64,000 bases of DNA from contig NC_068938.1 of the NCBI RefSeq assembly GCF_016801865.2, positions 24,816,158-24,880,157 on the forward strand, read 5' to 3'. Positions 20,035-31,847 of the stretch are shown here, one piece after another. A program made the translations under genes and the position numbers. Origin of the DNA: Culex pipiens pallens (lineage: Eukaryota; Arthropoda; Insecta; Diptera; Culicidae). A model generated the notes under the pieces. That model did no database searches. It had not been told where the DNA came from and saw only the letters and a program-made list of their open reading frames with translations. Positions within the stretch are counted from its first letter, which is position 1; each line of letters begins with the position of its first letter.

Positions 20035-20183
20035 GATGGCTGCAAGGGAGCTCATCATCCCATGGTGCATGAAAACTTGTCTAAGGCAAATAAACAATCA
20101 GGAAATTTGCCAGAAGAGTTTAATGCAGTGAATTGCCAAGTTCAAGATCGGAACAAGGTTTACTATCAAATTATTCCCGTAAC
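20035..20183 (+). pseudogene. BEL-A gag, continuation after the nested insertions
   Basis: The translation (frame DGCKGAHHPMVHENLSKA onward) matches BEL-B residues from about 395 on, picking up exactly where BEL-A stopped at 3711. Similarity ends near 20183 after the ...VYYQIIPVT segment. The rest of BEL-A pol is missing, so the copy was truncated or deleted before or after the insertions. Confidence 0.85.
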
Positions 20184-20347
20184 TATCAAATTATTTCTCG
20201 TAACCTCGGCTGTAAGGGCCTGCGTCTACTTGAGTAGAAAATAAAGTTTAGTTTTGAACCGGAGTTCGTCAGAGTAAGTTTAATGCTCTACCAAAGATGA
20301 CATCCATGGGTGATTATTGGAGACGACTGTAAAAGACTTTACAGAGT

Positions 20348-20711
20348 ATGAAAAGACCTTACACACCCAAAACAATCATGAAGGGTCGTCGGACACAAGA
20401 GGCAGAGACCGAGAGCAACGGTCATATCCAAAAACCTCATGGTCAGAACCCTAAGAGATTCAAAAAATGCTTTGCTTGCAATGAAACCCATAAATCACGG
20501 GGCAAAGGATTGCAAAATACCGGTAAAATGCAACATACAAGGATGCTTCAGGAAGCATCATCCATTGCTTCACGTGGGAAGAAAGGGAGAATACTCTACT
20601 GATCGCAGAACTAATCAACCCGAACGCGAGAACGATAACAAAACTGAGGTAATTAATTACCACAGATACAGTTTGGAAACATACGAGACAAGTCTTGGGA
20701 TCTCCAAATAA
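20348..20711 (+). pseudogene. Fragment of a different BEL/Pao gag (zinc-knuckle region)
   Basis: One frame reads KCFACNETHKS and a second, overlapping frame reads AKDCKIPVKCNIQGCFRKHH. Joined by a frameshift near 20500, these give the Cys/His knuckle region seen in BEL-B. The sequence differs clearly from BEL-A and BEL-B, so it belongs to another subfamily. It is flanked by unassigned DNA. Confidence 0.7.
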
Positions 20712-21749
20712 GTATAAAGTTTTTGTAGAAGTTCAATTGATATCACACCCTGAAGAGGTTCCAAGCAATAACAGGTTTACCAATAATTAAATCACGCAAA
20801 TAAATTTTCAACTCTCTATTCCATCGCTGCACCAGTTTTAAAAGTTTAACATACATTTTTAAGCAAATTTCCCATGAAATTTGCACCCAGTAATAAAGCA
20901 TGTAATAGAAAATAAAGTAAGTTGATAATTAGCCGTTTAGGAAACAACTATTTTCTTTACCAAAATGTTCACCTTCCATGCTAGTGGGACACGGCCACCG
21001 ATGACATGATGGCTCCAGAGAGGAGCAGTAAAATGAAAGTAGACAAAACGGACGCATCGCGTTGCGTTAATTCGAATAAGTATAAAAAGTAAACAGATTA
21101 TCTTCGCGAGTGAAAAATATATCTCTAGAGAAACAGAAAAACTAAGGTGTAGCGACCCTCATATTAAAATTTTAATTCATTAGAAGTCTTAGATTTAATC
21201 CCTAACAAAAGTGAAAATCAGGGAGCTAGGTTTAGACTCGATACTAGACAAAACAGACAAACGGAGGTAGATTTTTGGAGGATCTCCGATGGTCCGTTTG
21301 AAAATAGCGTTAGGTGATTAAATAGCAAATTTATGACTCCAGAAGGTAGGGACAGAGAACAAATATATGTTGTAGCAAGACCAAGCCAGACCCAAAACAC
21401 TTGAAGTTTTATGGGTTTTTGGTTACATGTTTTAGGAGAAATTTGAGTCGTAAAATTCGTCGTAATTTTTGTCGCATGAAGAAGCGACACAGTAGGAGAC
21501 ACGTGACAAAAATAGGATTTCAAACAAACGCTTGCTGCGTGTTAGGGAAAAACGCCTAAAAATATGTACAGGCGGAAGATTTTGAACAACGCGGCGAAAA
21601 GTCAGAACGCATGATGCGAAGCAATCTACGCAGGAGTTAAAAGAGCGAAAATTGTAGCGCATGCGTCTTGGCTTAAGCTGAGAGGAAAATAGGAGAGGGA
21701 AATTCCATTTTTCAGAGAGAGTTGAGCTGATGGCAAAGGGACGAGAGAG
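20712..21749 (+). repeat. BEL-related debris with a primer-site remnant near 21009-21025
   Basis: CCGATGACA followed by TGATGGCTCCAGAGAGGAG near 21000-21025 mirrors the LTR end plus primer site of BEL-B (ACA, then GGCTCCAGAGAGG). An LTR probably ends at about 21008. Downstream sequence to 21749 has no clear gene. Its last 18 bases, rich in purines (GGCAAAGGGACGAGAGAG), look like a polypurine tract before the LTR-like unit that follows. Confidence 0.5.
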
Positions 21750-22206
21750 TGTTACGCTCAGGTTTTTGTAACACACTCTCTTGTGTCTCGGCTAATAGCT
21801 TTTTCTCTACTCTGATTGGAGCTAGAATAAAAAAGACCCCAAACTGAGAAGAAATTAGAGGGGCAGTATAAAAAGCTAAGTTTTCAAATATTAAGTTGTC
21901 TTCTAGTTCGGTGTTTTAACTGTGCAAGTGGCACGAAGTTCTTTTTGAGTAGAGTTAAGTATTCATTTTGTAATTTCAAAGTTTTCTAAAGAAAAATAAT
22001 ACAGTGATTTTCTGTGTTTACTTCTTGCAAAATAAGAACAAAAGAACTCCCGGGTAGAAGTCCACCGTCGGTCCGCTCGTCGTTGACAATTCGTTTTACA
22101 TAAAAAAAAAGAATTAGAGGTAGTGATACAGAGGAACAGAATTTATGTCAGAATTCAAATTGCGATATGCAAAAAAAAAACTTCAACCGCATATCACCAC
22201 GAGACA
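21750..22206 (+). repeat. Probable solo BEL/Pao-type LTR (about 457 bp)
   Basis: Begins TGTTACGCTCAGG after a purine tract. It has a promoter-like GCAGTATAAAAAGC near 21865 and may end CGAGACA at about 22206, followed by TTGGTGCATTAGACAC, which resembles a BEL primer site. Only one copy is present, so the boundaries are inferred. A hairpin (GAGAGTGTTAC with GTAACACACTCTC) spans the start. Confidence 0.5.
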
Positions 22207-23175
22207 ATTGGTGCATTAGACACAATCAACTTAAAAAATGATCACGACTTCAAAAGAGAGGAAACCCCTTTTGGATTAATAGTTTCAACAAAGACCAAAT
22301 CACCCGAACATGGTTGCCATTCGTTGGAATGTCTGTCGTAAATTTCTCCTCTACCTCTTTGTTATGAACATTCTTAAAATTTGCTTTAAGTTCTGCAATA
22401 TAATCGTCATAATTGATGAGCCATTCTACAATAAGGTAAAGTTTGTCATGGCAGAGCAACAGTTAAAAATCTTGTTAAGTCGGTTGAACTGACTAAACTG
22501 TAACTAATAGAAATCCCCGTAGTTGTATCTCGAGTCCGTTGTTTGCACCACGCTGGACAAGGCGCACTTTTGGCGCAAATCAAACCAGTTTCAAAGAGGG
22601 TGCACCATCTGGACGCCACACGGACCAGCTCCGCCCGCCGCTGCTGGATTTCCGTAACTTCACTTAACCATGCTAAACAAACACACTGCACACGATCAAC
22701 ACACGATGCTCGCAGAGCAGAAGTCGGACGAGAACTGATGCGAAAGGATCAGCCGGCGAGGGTTTTTAAAACGGGAACCGGGACAAGGAGCAGGCGAGGA
22801 AGAAAAACCCGCCATCAAATTCTGGGAAATTTTCAGGCAGAAAAAAACCGATAGTAAAAAAGGACCTCAAGCCTTTAAAGTTTTGCATAATTTCGGGAAA
22901 AAACAAATCCCAACGGAAAAGGAAAGGCGTAATTCTTAGCGATGCCACAGGCGTTTGTTGAGTTTTTTTTTACAACCTCATTTTCAATAAAAACAAACAC
23001 AAATTCAACCCAACTTTCGACATTTTCGGGAAAATGGATCATATAATTCGGATGACATTATCGCAGTTCTTCTTTGGCTCATAATTTGCCATTAGCTAAA
23101 ATCATCAAGTTATAGAATCCGTGATCTAAAATTACAAAATGCTTTAAAAATCAAAAAATAACTTACACGGACGCC
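22207..23175 (-). promoter_or_regulatory. Unassigned region with a minus-strand core-promoter-like sequence
   Basis: On the minus strand, TTTTAAAAACC (near 22770) is followed about 30 bp later by ATCAGTT (near 22740). This is a good spacing for an arthropod TATA box and initiator. Downstream to about 22450 the DNA is GC-richer than its surroundings and open in one frame containing EIQQRRAELVRVASRW, but that frame has no ATG start. The first ATG after the putative start site is followed quickly by a stop, or by a GTTAAGT donor-like site. It could be a first exon of an unknown gene or part of a transposon. No family was recognised. Confidence 0.3.
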
Positions 23176-23197
23176 CAAAAGTTGGAACGGTAACTTC

Positions 23198-23525
23198 AAC
23201 TCGCTGGTTCTCGGGCATAACTCAACCAATCAAGACGATTCTTTTTTCCAGTGATTTGTTAGGATGTCTAGATGATCCTATAATTTTGCAGAACTCAATT
23301 TGATCGAATTTGTAATCTCTGCGACCGAAAACATCGTTTTACCTTTTTTAAAACAACTGTCACCGTGAAATTTTTGGCGATTTTTTTACACGCGAAAAAA
23401 AAGTTGGAACGATGATCAAATTGATTTCTGCAAAGTTATAGGATCACCTAGACATCCTAACAAATCACTGGAAAAAAGTCGTCTTGGTTGGTTGAGTTAA
23501 GCCCGAGAACCAGCGAGTTGAAGTT
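23198..23525. mobile_element. Palindromic insertion in the left arm of the foldback element
   Basis: TCAACTCGCTGGTTCTCGGGC at the left returns inverted as GCCCGAGAACCAGCGAGTTGA at the right, and the arms match for about 130 bp. The equivalent place in the right arm (around 32850) lacks it and reads straight through from GTAACT to GGGTCATTCC, so it is a separate insertion. Confidence 0.65.
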
Positions 23526-25256
23526 GGGTCATTCCACCTGAAGTGTGCAAGAAAAAATGCAAATTTGAAAATTACCATCTCCGATTCTGCTCAAATTTGG
23601 CAGAGCTGTTGAGACTATTAAAACATGCAAAAATCCCGAATTTCATCCAAATCGGACCACCCCCTCCATTTTTGTACCCTCCCAAAAAATCGACTTTTTG
23701 GCAATTTTTGAGCGAAACCCCTATCTTCAAACGACAATAACTCAGGAACCACAAATCTTAGAGGGTCAGTCTTAGACTCAATTTTGAAGGAAATTGTACG
23801 TAGAATCCATTTCTGTGATCAAAATTAAGATTAAAATGTGTTTTCTACCTGTGTTGCGCAATTGAAAACTTTAAATGGCCGTTTCTCAAAACAGCCCTAT
23901 TTATTTTTTGAATTTGACCTCACCATCGTATTCCCCGGCCAATTTTACATAAGAATCACTTATCGACAGAAAGGAATATGTTTTGTTCCAGAGATATCGA
24001 ATTTTAAAGTTTTGAGTATTTAAGATTGCCTAAATTAGCTTTATTCGCCGCATCTGCTAGAAGCACTCAGGCGCTCTGATCAATAACTGCTACCTGGTTA
24101 TTTATTGAAATAAGATTTCATCCCAAATAATCATTAGCAAATTAGCCCACAGGACAAAAAAAAAGAACGACACGCACAGGGCCGTAGCCAGGATTTTTGT
24201 TCGGGGGGGGCTTGGGTGCAAAAATTCAAGGAGTATAAAAATCAGCAAATCATTTATACCATCACTTGGTTTGTGGTATAATTATTGAGATGAATTGTAA
24301 AATTGTAATGTAATGTATGCAAAAAAGTTTTCAAAGATTTTCATCTTAAGTGTTCAATGTCTTTATTTTCTTTATTCAAACAGCTAGTTTATATTAAAGG
24401 AGTAGAGAAGAAAGTGTTTTTTACATTTTCTTGAATTGTTTAATTGTAATCCAATTTCGTGATAAACTGTCGCTAAATTCAAAATATACATAACTTGAAT
24501 CAAATTGTTGAAAGCAAAAAAATTGTTTAAGAAATATCGATTTATCTAACCTTAATTATCATGTTTTCTGTAATTTTAACTGAGAGAAAAACCCACGAAC
24601 AAACTGGTAAATTTGAACTATCAAATTTTAAACCGTCTGGATTTACATTTTCAGCTGTGTGATAATTGTGATGGTTTATCTAACATTTTTATTTTTTTCT
24701 AGCACAACATAAAACTCATAAGTGGATATTTGTTTTTCTTAAAATTTTATAAACAAACTTAAACAAAGATTTATTTTAATTGTTCTAAGCTATAGAAGCC
24801 ATTTCATATTTTGCAAAGCTCCTGGTACTCTCGAAAATAAATAATTTTAATGAAATACAAAAAATTATAATCGTTGAAATTCCGGCTTCTGAAGTGTCTC
24901 CATGGTTGGATGACCCTATATGCCTATAATGGATATCTTTTAATAAATAGATTTGAAGAAAAAAAAATCAGTGCTTGTGTTTAATTTTAATGTGTTTAAA
25001 AAATTAGTTAAAATGTATTAAATTTTAACGCCAAAATATTCACTGGAAGAGTTGTTAATAATGCATATGTAACCATTTTTAAATGCATATGTAACCGTTA
25101 AAAACATTCTCGATTGCATCAAACATTAAAACGATTCATGTTTAACTTTAATATTCCGACTAAACGCCATTTTCAAATTCATTACTCATTGTACTCTGAA
25201 AAATTGGTCCAGAATTTGAGCAAAAATAAAATTTTAAAAATTGACAAAAAAAATAA

Positions 25257-26706
25257 GATCTTAATCACGGCTTGTCTAAAGGTTATTTTTATAAAACTTG
25301 AATGAACCTCGGTAATTCTTTCTGTAGCTTGTTGAGGGGACTGTCCCGAGTCAGGGAAAGTGTTTTTCAAAAAAATCTATCGGTAAAAATTGATTTTATC
25401 TCATTTTGAAGTTTTTATACTATATATTTAAGCTAAAATCATGAAAAAGTATTAAATAAATTGCTAAAATTATGATGTTTTTTTTTCATTTCATTTCATC
25501 AAAACATCAGTTTTGAGTCCCCTAAACATGTCTTCAGTATCCTACATAGTGAAAAAATCTTTATCTTGGTCGTCAGTTTCGATACTAGCTGCAAAATAAG
25601 GGTTTTTCCTCATTTTTTGAAATCTTCTGGAAACATCAACTTTATTCGTGTTTATCAAAACTGTTTACCGGTTTTTTTTAGCAAATAACATCCAGAATAA
25701 ATTAGAAGAACAAATATGCTATTACATCAAATCTCTGAAAAGTTACAACAATTTTAGTGTAGAGAAAGCTGCAAATTTTAAAATTCTGTGATATTTATTC
25801 TCTTTTCTTCCTACTACTACTTAAAGTAACTCCAGGGTGACATATCAAAAGTCCTGAGTTGGATTTTAATCTTATTTTATTTGTAGAAAAAAAAAACGTT
25901 GAAAAATTATTGAACATCTTCAAAAATTCTGCTCAGCGACTTAAGTGTATTGTCGAATAAAAATGTTGTTTTCACGGTGTTTCAATACAACAATTTCCTA
26001 CGCAAACGGCATGGCCAAACTCTTAAGTGCTCGGATCGGCTTAAAATTACGGGATTCTCTACCCAAAATAGTTTTACTTTATACATATTTTTGTTAGGTT
26101 ATTAGGGTGGTTCCTGCCGCGTTAGGGTGGGCCATAAAATTACAATTTTGACGATATTGCAAAAAAAAAAAAAACTTATTACCAAAACCATAACTTGACA
26201 TTGTTTCAACCAATTATAGTAATCCGGTTTGAAAAAAAGTGTTTTTTTATTCTTCTAATTTATTCTGGATGTTATTTGCTAAAAAAAAACTCGTTAAACG
26301 GTTTTGATAAACACGAATAAAGTTGATGCTTCCAGAAGAATTTAAAAAAAATGAGGAAAACCTCTATTTTGCAGCTTTTAACGAAACTGATGACCAAGAT
26401 AAACATTTATCCATGATGTAGGATATTGAAGACATGTTAAGGGTACTCGAAACTGATGTTTTGATGAAATAAAATGAAAAAAAAGTCATAATTTCAGCAC
26501 TTTATTTAATACTTTTTCATGATTTTAGCTTAAATATATAGGATAAAAACTTCAAAATGAGATAAAATCAATTTTTACGGATAGAATTTTTTGAAAAACA
26601 CTTTCCCTGACTCGGGACAGTCCCCCCAACAAGCTCCAGAAAGAATTACCGAGGTTCATTCAAGTTTTATAAAAATAACCTTTAGACAAGCCGTGATAAT
26701 TAAGGA
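25257..26706. repeat. 1.45-kb palindrome with ~0.5-kb arms
   Basis: The arm starting near GATCTTAATCACGGCTTGTC (25257) returns inverted as GACAAGCCGTGATAATTAAG (ending about 26706). Shared landmarks include the GGACTGTCCCGAGTCAGGG block (25339 and inverted 26610). The centre (about 25800-26170) is unpaired. The arms differ by scattered substitutions. It lies inside the hAT-like element and has no coding content. Confidence 0.8.
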
Positions 26707-28585
26707 TACTTTTTCATAAAATTTCAATCTATCGCTAAAGTGCTGCTTATCTTCGAAATTTTAAAAAAAATATTAAATTAAAATTTTCCGATCGAATAAA
26801 CGGTTAAATTTAAACCAAAGAGTATCAAAAAATGCTTAAAGACATTATTAAAGATATCCAGAGTCAAAATATTTAAAAGTCTATGAATTCATAGAAATTA
26901 TTCATTTTTCATGGACAAAAAAATAAATCCACAGTAAGCTTTAAAGTGCCTATTTTATAAAAAAAAAATCGCAAAAATTTACATTATCCAATTTATTGAA
27001 AATAGTGTACAAACTATTTAACAAGTATTTCAATGAAAATGATATAACAGCAACATCAAACAAATTTTGTATTTTTCTTATCGTGTAAAGACTAAGAACC
27101 ATTGGAGATTGATCTATTAGTTCCTGAGACACATCTTCTTGAAAAAAAAAGTACGATAAAAATTGTAAATGCAAACACGATTAACAAATTAAAATCTTCA
27201 ATTCACTTATTTCTTTATTTTGAAATAACTGTCAAAACAATATTAATTTTTTAAATAAGTTTTGATAACCAATATGATTTTACAAGATAAAAGGGAAAAA
27301 TAATGAAAATTGACTGTGATGGTTCTAGAAAAGACTCTCTGAATATTTCTAAGCAAAACAAAAAAACACACAAATGAAATCCTTTATTTGGATTTCTGGG
27401 ATTTAATCAATCATGTTGAATAATTTAGGATTGTAACCATTTACTAAACTCGATGTTTGTTCAAGCAATATCTTGACTCTGGGCACAAAATCCTGCACAT
27501 TTTATGGTTTAGAAATTTTATATTTACGAAACCTTGCTAAATTAAAAATAAAGAAAACTTTATGTAAGAATTTATAAATCGATTAGTTTTATCCTGTAAA
27601 TCTTATCTTAGACTGCACTAGAATTCAAAAAGTTAAGATTATAAAAACATAATTTATTGAAATTATTGAAAATTATTTTTTGAATATCTTTATTCAAAAA
27701 TGATAAAAAATGTTTTTTTTAATTTAATGATTTTTTTAGTTGTAATTATTTTATAATTTTTCAAGTTTTAGTTTTTTTTTTCATTTTTAGAATTTCTGAT
27801 TTTTTGAAATTATCATGTGTAATTATTATCTTACATTTTTTATGTTTTAAAAGTAAAGAATACTTTATGTAAGAATTCTTAAATCAATTAGATTTTTCCT
27901 GTAAATCAAATCTTAGTCTGAATTTAGCTACAAGAGCTATATTTTACATTCAAACGAAAATTTAAAAAAATGTCCTTTAGTACGGAGACTCTTAAAACTC
28001 CATACAAAAAAAATCTCAAGAAAAGGTTTACGAAAAGATTTCTCTTAAGCGGTACGCAGCTGAAAAGGAACAGAAACAATAAGCGTCGTTTGATATTTCT
28101 TCGGGTGCAATATGTGTTGATGAGATTTTGATTTGTTTATTTGAATTGCCTGATGAAGCTGACTGTCAAAACGCTGAATCTTAAAATGCCGAAAAAAAGG
28201 GAAAAGCCATTGCAATAAGCACTTAATTTTCTGGTAAAAATAAATAAATTAGGAATACTAGAATTCAAACATAAAAATATTTAAAGAATCAAAAAATTAA
28301 GATTGAAAAAACATAATTTATTGGATTTTGAATAACTTAATTTTAAAATGATATTTTTTTTAGTATTAATTATTTTATTAAATTTTTTAGTTCTAGATTT
28401 TTTTATTTTTGAAATTTCAGATTTTTTTTTTTGAAATTAATCTGTTGAATTGTTGTCTTAAATTTTAAATGTTTTTATTATTTTTATTTCTGATTTCTGA
28501 CATTTCTTTGTCTTATACCAAACAATTTGAAATCAAAAATTATGAAAATTTAGAAATTTGAAAATGTAAAATTTTTAAATCTTTA
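26707..28585. other. AT-rich interior of the hAT-like element, no gene seen
   Basis: Long A/T-rich stretches with short repeated phrases, such as TTTATGTAAGAATT...AAATC at 27560 and 27860. No believable coding or RNA gene was found. Confidence 0.5.
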
Positions 28586-28589
28586 ATTA

Positions 28590-29035
28590 GGCCGTTGCGA
28601 ATATTATTCTGAAGTTTATGTCACTAAACTCTGACCAAAGTCGAGAGGGTTAAAAATAAGAACTACAAGCTATGGTTTTATTATTTAAAAAGTGTTTCAA
28701 AACACACTTTAAATCAGTATAGTTGTTTTGCATCATAAGTTTTCAAAATATCTAGCTGATGGCGAAATGCTTTTTCCGCGGTTCCGCGACATGTTACAAA
28801 AATTCTGAATATTTTTAAACGAGCCCAAACATGTAGTATATGATAATCAAAGCAGGAAAAACATTTCAAATTTGTTTTCCGAACCGACCTGGTCGCTGGT
28901 CTTAAAAAAACTTGATTAGACTTCCATTTCCAATAAAATTGTGAAGCTATTTTTTAAAAAATATTGTACTTGCTCTCTGTTTTTTTGCCGATTTTGAAAG
29001 GGCGGCAACATAAACTTTGGAAAATATTTACAATT
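28590..29035. mobile_element. MITE family copy 1 (GCCGTTGCGAATATT ends)
   Basis: The left end GCCGTTGCGAATATTATTCTG and right part CATAAACTTTGGAAAATATTTA form imperfect inverted termini. It contains the phrase AAACGAGCCCAAACATG, which also occurs in a second copy at 33628-34290. Two copies with the same ends and interior support one element family. Confidence 0.6.
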
Positions 29036-29242
29036 GATATTCAGAAATAAAAAATAAAAAAAATAATAAAGACATTTTAAAATTTTCAAAATGCAAATTC
29101 TAATCCGTAAAATCGAAAAAATTGAAATTAAATAGTTTAAAAATGAATTATTGATCAGAAATTTTACAATTTGAAAATGATGTTTAATTAATTTAATTTC
29201 AGAGTTTTTGAATCCGAGCAAAATTTTTTTAACGTTTTGCAG

Positions 29243-29905
29243 CAATTCCCCAGGAAAACAGCATGATTCGAAAAAAATTTTTTCTGTGGGATCCTTGGCC
29301 GAAATAATTAGCCCCGTATTTTTTTGTTTGGCCATTAGGGTGACCTACGCCGTGTTAAGATAGTCCGAAAAATGGCTATTTTCGTCGATTTTCGCAAAAA
29401 CCTCTTTTTTCAAAAAATCATATCTCCGCGCCATTTCATCTGATTTTAGCTGTCCTATACGCAAAAGAAAGGTGATTAGTTTGGCTATTTGGTAAAAATA
29501 GTAAGAAGTTTCAAAAATCTAGCTTAACATTTGAAAAGGTCGTATGAAAACTTAAAATGCTGTTTTGAAGGTCTCGGGACCAAAGAGCCTATGTCTGAAA
29601 ATATTTTTATCGGATTCCTCGGAAAATTTCACATAACATATCAAAAAATGGTGAAGTTATGTTTTCGATACTCTGAGATACGATTTTTTGAAAATAAAAA
29701 CTGGATTTTTCGACGCGCCACGCGCAAAAAATGGGAAAATGAAGAAAAAAAGGAAAAATCGACTTTTTTCACTAAAACTCCGATAACTTTAAAATTTCAG
29801 CGATGACCTATACATGTTAGGGTACCAAAATTTTAATTAAAAGACGCAACTTTTGGTACCATTTTTCGAATCATGCTGTTTTCGTGGGGAATTGCTGTTT
29901 GAATA
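29243..29905. repeat. Inverted repeat flanking ~600 bp
   Basis: CAGCAATTCCCCAGGAAAAC at the left returns inverted as GAATCATGCTGTTTTCGTGGGGAATTGC at the right, about 40 bp on each side. The interior is non-coding as far as I can see. Confidence 0.6.
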
Positions 29906-30511
29906 TTTTTATCATAAAAAAATTAAAAATAGTTTTTTTTTGCAAATCAAGTTTTAGTGACAAAAAGTTAAATTAAAAATCACCAATTTTTTTTTACCGT
30001 GTATCATTTTTTTTCAGTGTAGTCCATATCCATACCTACAACTTTGCCGAAGACACCAAATCGATCAAAAAATTCCTTCAAAAGATACAGATTTTTGAAT
30101 TTTCACATATCATTTTTGTATGGACAGCTGCCAAATTTGTATGGAAAATTATATGGACAAACTAATGATGCAAAATGGCTTCTTTGGGCATACCGAAGGC
30201 ACCAAAAAAGTTTCAGCCGGATTAAAAAATACAGAAAAAATCGAATGACCGAAATCTCAGAGAATTGCTCATTTTATTTCTTCCCTTAAAAATCGCAGGG
30301 TCATGCACAAAGTGAAAATTAGTTGATAATAAGGATTCACTTAGTTGATCTTCTGACTTTTGATATATTAAATAAAAATTGGAGATTGGCCACGGTGGAA
30401 ACTAAAAAATGTGACCAAAAGAAAGCATTTTGGACGAGTGATTTCGGAAAACCTTGCTTTTAACATATAATTCGGCATCTGCAACCACATTTTAGTTAAA
30501 TTTGAACAAAT
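29906..30511. other. Repeat-derived DNA with a common phrase (30017-30065)
   Basis: The segment ending GCCGAAGACACCAAATCGATC near 30045-30066 is found inverted at 37335-37366, so it belongs to a dispersed repeat. No gene was seen. Confidence 0.45.
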
Positions 30512-30658
30512 CTGGTGTTTTTTAAAGGTCCAATAAACCAAATTTTCAGTTTTTGCTTTTTGGGTGTTTTTAATACCCCTGACTCAAGGCGATTTCAAAA
30601 GCACCCAAAAATCAAAAACTGGAAATTTGGTTTATTGGACCTTTAAAAAAAACACCAG
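30512..30658. repeat. 147-bp near-perfect hairpin
   Basis: CTGGTGTTTTTTAAAGGTCC at the left returns inverted as GGACCTTTAAAAAAAACACCAG at the right. The arms are about 55 bp with few differences around a ~35-base loop. It could be a small MITE or a source of small RNA. Confidence 0.8.
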
Positions 30659-31627
30659 AAATATTTCATGACCACCATTTTGGCCGCCACATGGAATCCA
30701 AAAATTCTAAATTATTTTATGGTTCTTCAGGGGTCATACTTAAGTTCTACAATCAAAAATAAGACAACGAGATCTAAGGATTTTTGCTGTCCCTATTCAA
30801 ACTGTAGTCCCGATTCGCCCCAGATGACGGTAATTATTTCTATGTAGCCCCTTAGAGCAGTCCGCTCGGAAATTGATATTTTCGAAGGTTAATAACTTTT
30901 TAGCAAAAAACCCAAAAAAATAAGGTGTCTTCGGGAAAGTTTTTACAAATTTAAAGAAGATTTTAGTTCTGAAAATTGGTAAGAACTGGATAGTTATTGC
31001 GCCTTCCATTGGTCAAAAACTGAAACAGTTGCTTTTCTCCATACAATTTGACGATTTTGCTCAAACTTGGTGGTCAGTGGTCAGAAAAAGCTCAAATTTT
31101 GGAACTTAGGCTAGTGATGGGTAAACCTTTGATTTCAGGATATAGCCCCAAGTAAGACCAGCTTTGGACGACCCTAACCAATGTAAAGCTAAAACTACAA
31201 GATAAATGAGATGATACTGAATGGAACAATGTTCAAATCTGCAGCTCAATTTTTAAATATTGGATCCATAACCAACAAAAACTGAGTCCGGCAATGGACA
31301 GGCAAATTACTTGATTTGATTAATCAGTTCTTGATTCTCTATCTTACAAATTATTTCTGGGAAGAGAACACACAATCATTGATTTGAGATTTTTTAAGGT
31401 AGTACAATTTAAAAAAAATTGGAAAAATTTCGGGGGGGGCTGCAGCCCGGTAGCCCCCCCCCTGGCTACGGGCCTGGACACGCAATACAGGGCAGAATGG
31501 AATTCCCGCAGAGCTAGCAGGAAATTGCAATTGATCTTGTAAGTAACACTTCTTAAGAAAAAGTGTACGATACATTATCGTGTTAAAAATTATGAATTAA
31601 CATGAATAAAACTCTCGTGAAGCATGA

Positions 31628-31710
31628 TTAACACCTAAACTCCCAAGCTCGAGAAAAAGGGGGAATTTGTATGGAAATTCCCCCTTTTAGCTTGGGAGTT
31701 TAGGTGTTAA
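31628..31710. repeat. 83-bp hairpin bounded by TTAA
   Basis: TTAACACCTAAACTCCCAAG at the left pairs with CTTGGGAGTTTAGGTGTTAA at the right. The stem is about 37 bp with one small unpaired stretch and a short loop around GTATGG. The TTAA ends could be a target duplication (piggyBac-like MITE) or part of the palindrome itself. Confidence 0.8.
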
Positions 31711-31847
31711 GGAGGAGGAGTTCTGGAAAGTATAAAACTGAAAAATGTAAGAAAATCACAAAGATTAATCTGATTTATGATCTGATTAAGATCAAATTCA
31801 GTTGTGTTGATTTCTGGTTTTTGTTTCTTTTGTTTGTCAATCATTTC

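Larger units (their letters stand above)
24177..31476. mobile_element. 7.3-kb hAT-like element, 8-bp duplication, no transposase seen
   Basis: The left end CAGGGCCGTAGCCAGG and reversed right end CAGGCCCGTAGCCAGG are 16-bp terminal repeats with one difference. The 8-bp direct repeat GACACGCA is present at 24169-24176 and 31477-31484. Eight-base duplications and CAG-start termini are typical of hAT elements. G-runs or C-runs follow each end. No hAT transposase frame is readable; the interior is AT-rich and has collected other repeats (25257-26706, 28590-29035, 29243-29905, 30512-30658). It is probably a non-autonomous derivative. Confidence 0.85.

Noticed and set aside
22446..22691. 81-codon minus-strand frame as a complete small gene
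   Set aside because: The codon at 22691 is GTG, not ATG, so it is not a normal eukaryotic start. Kept only as part of a possible promoter/exon region.
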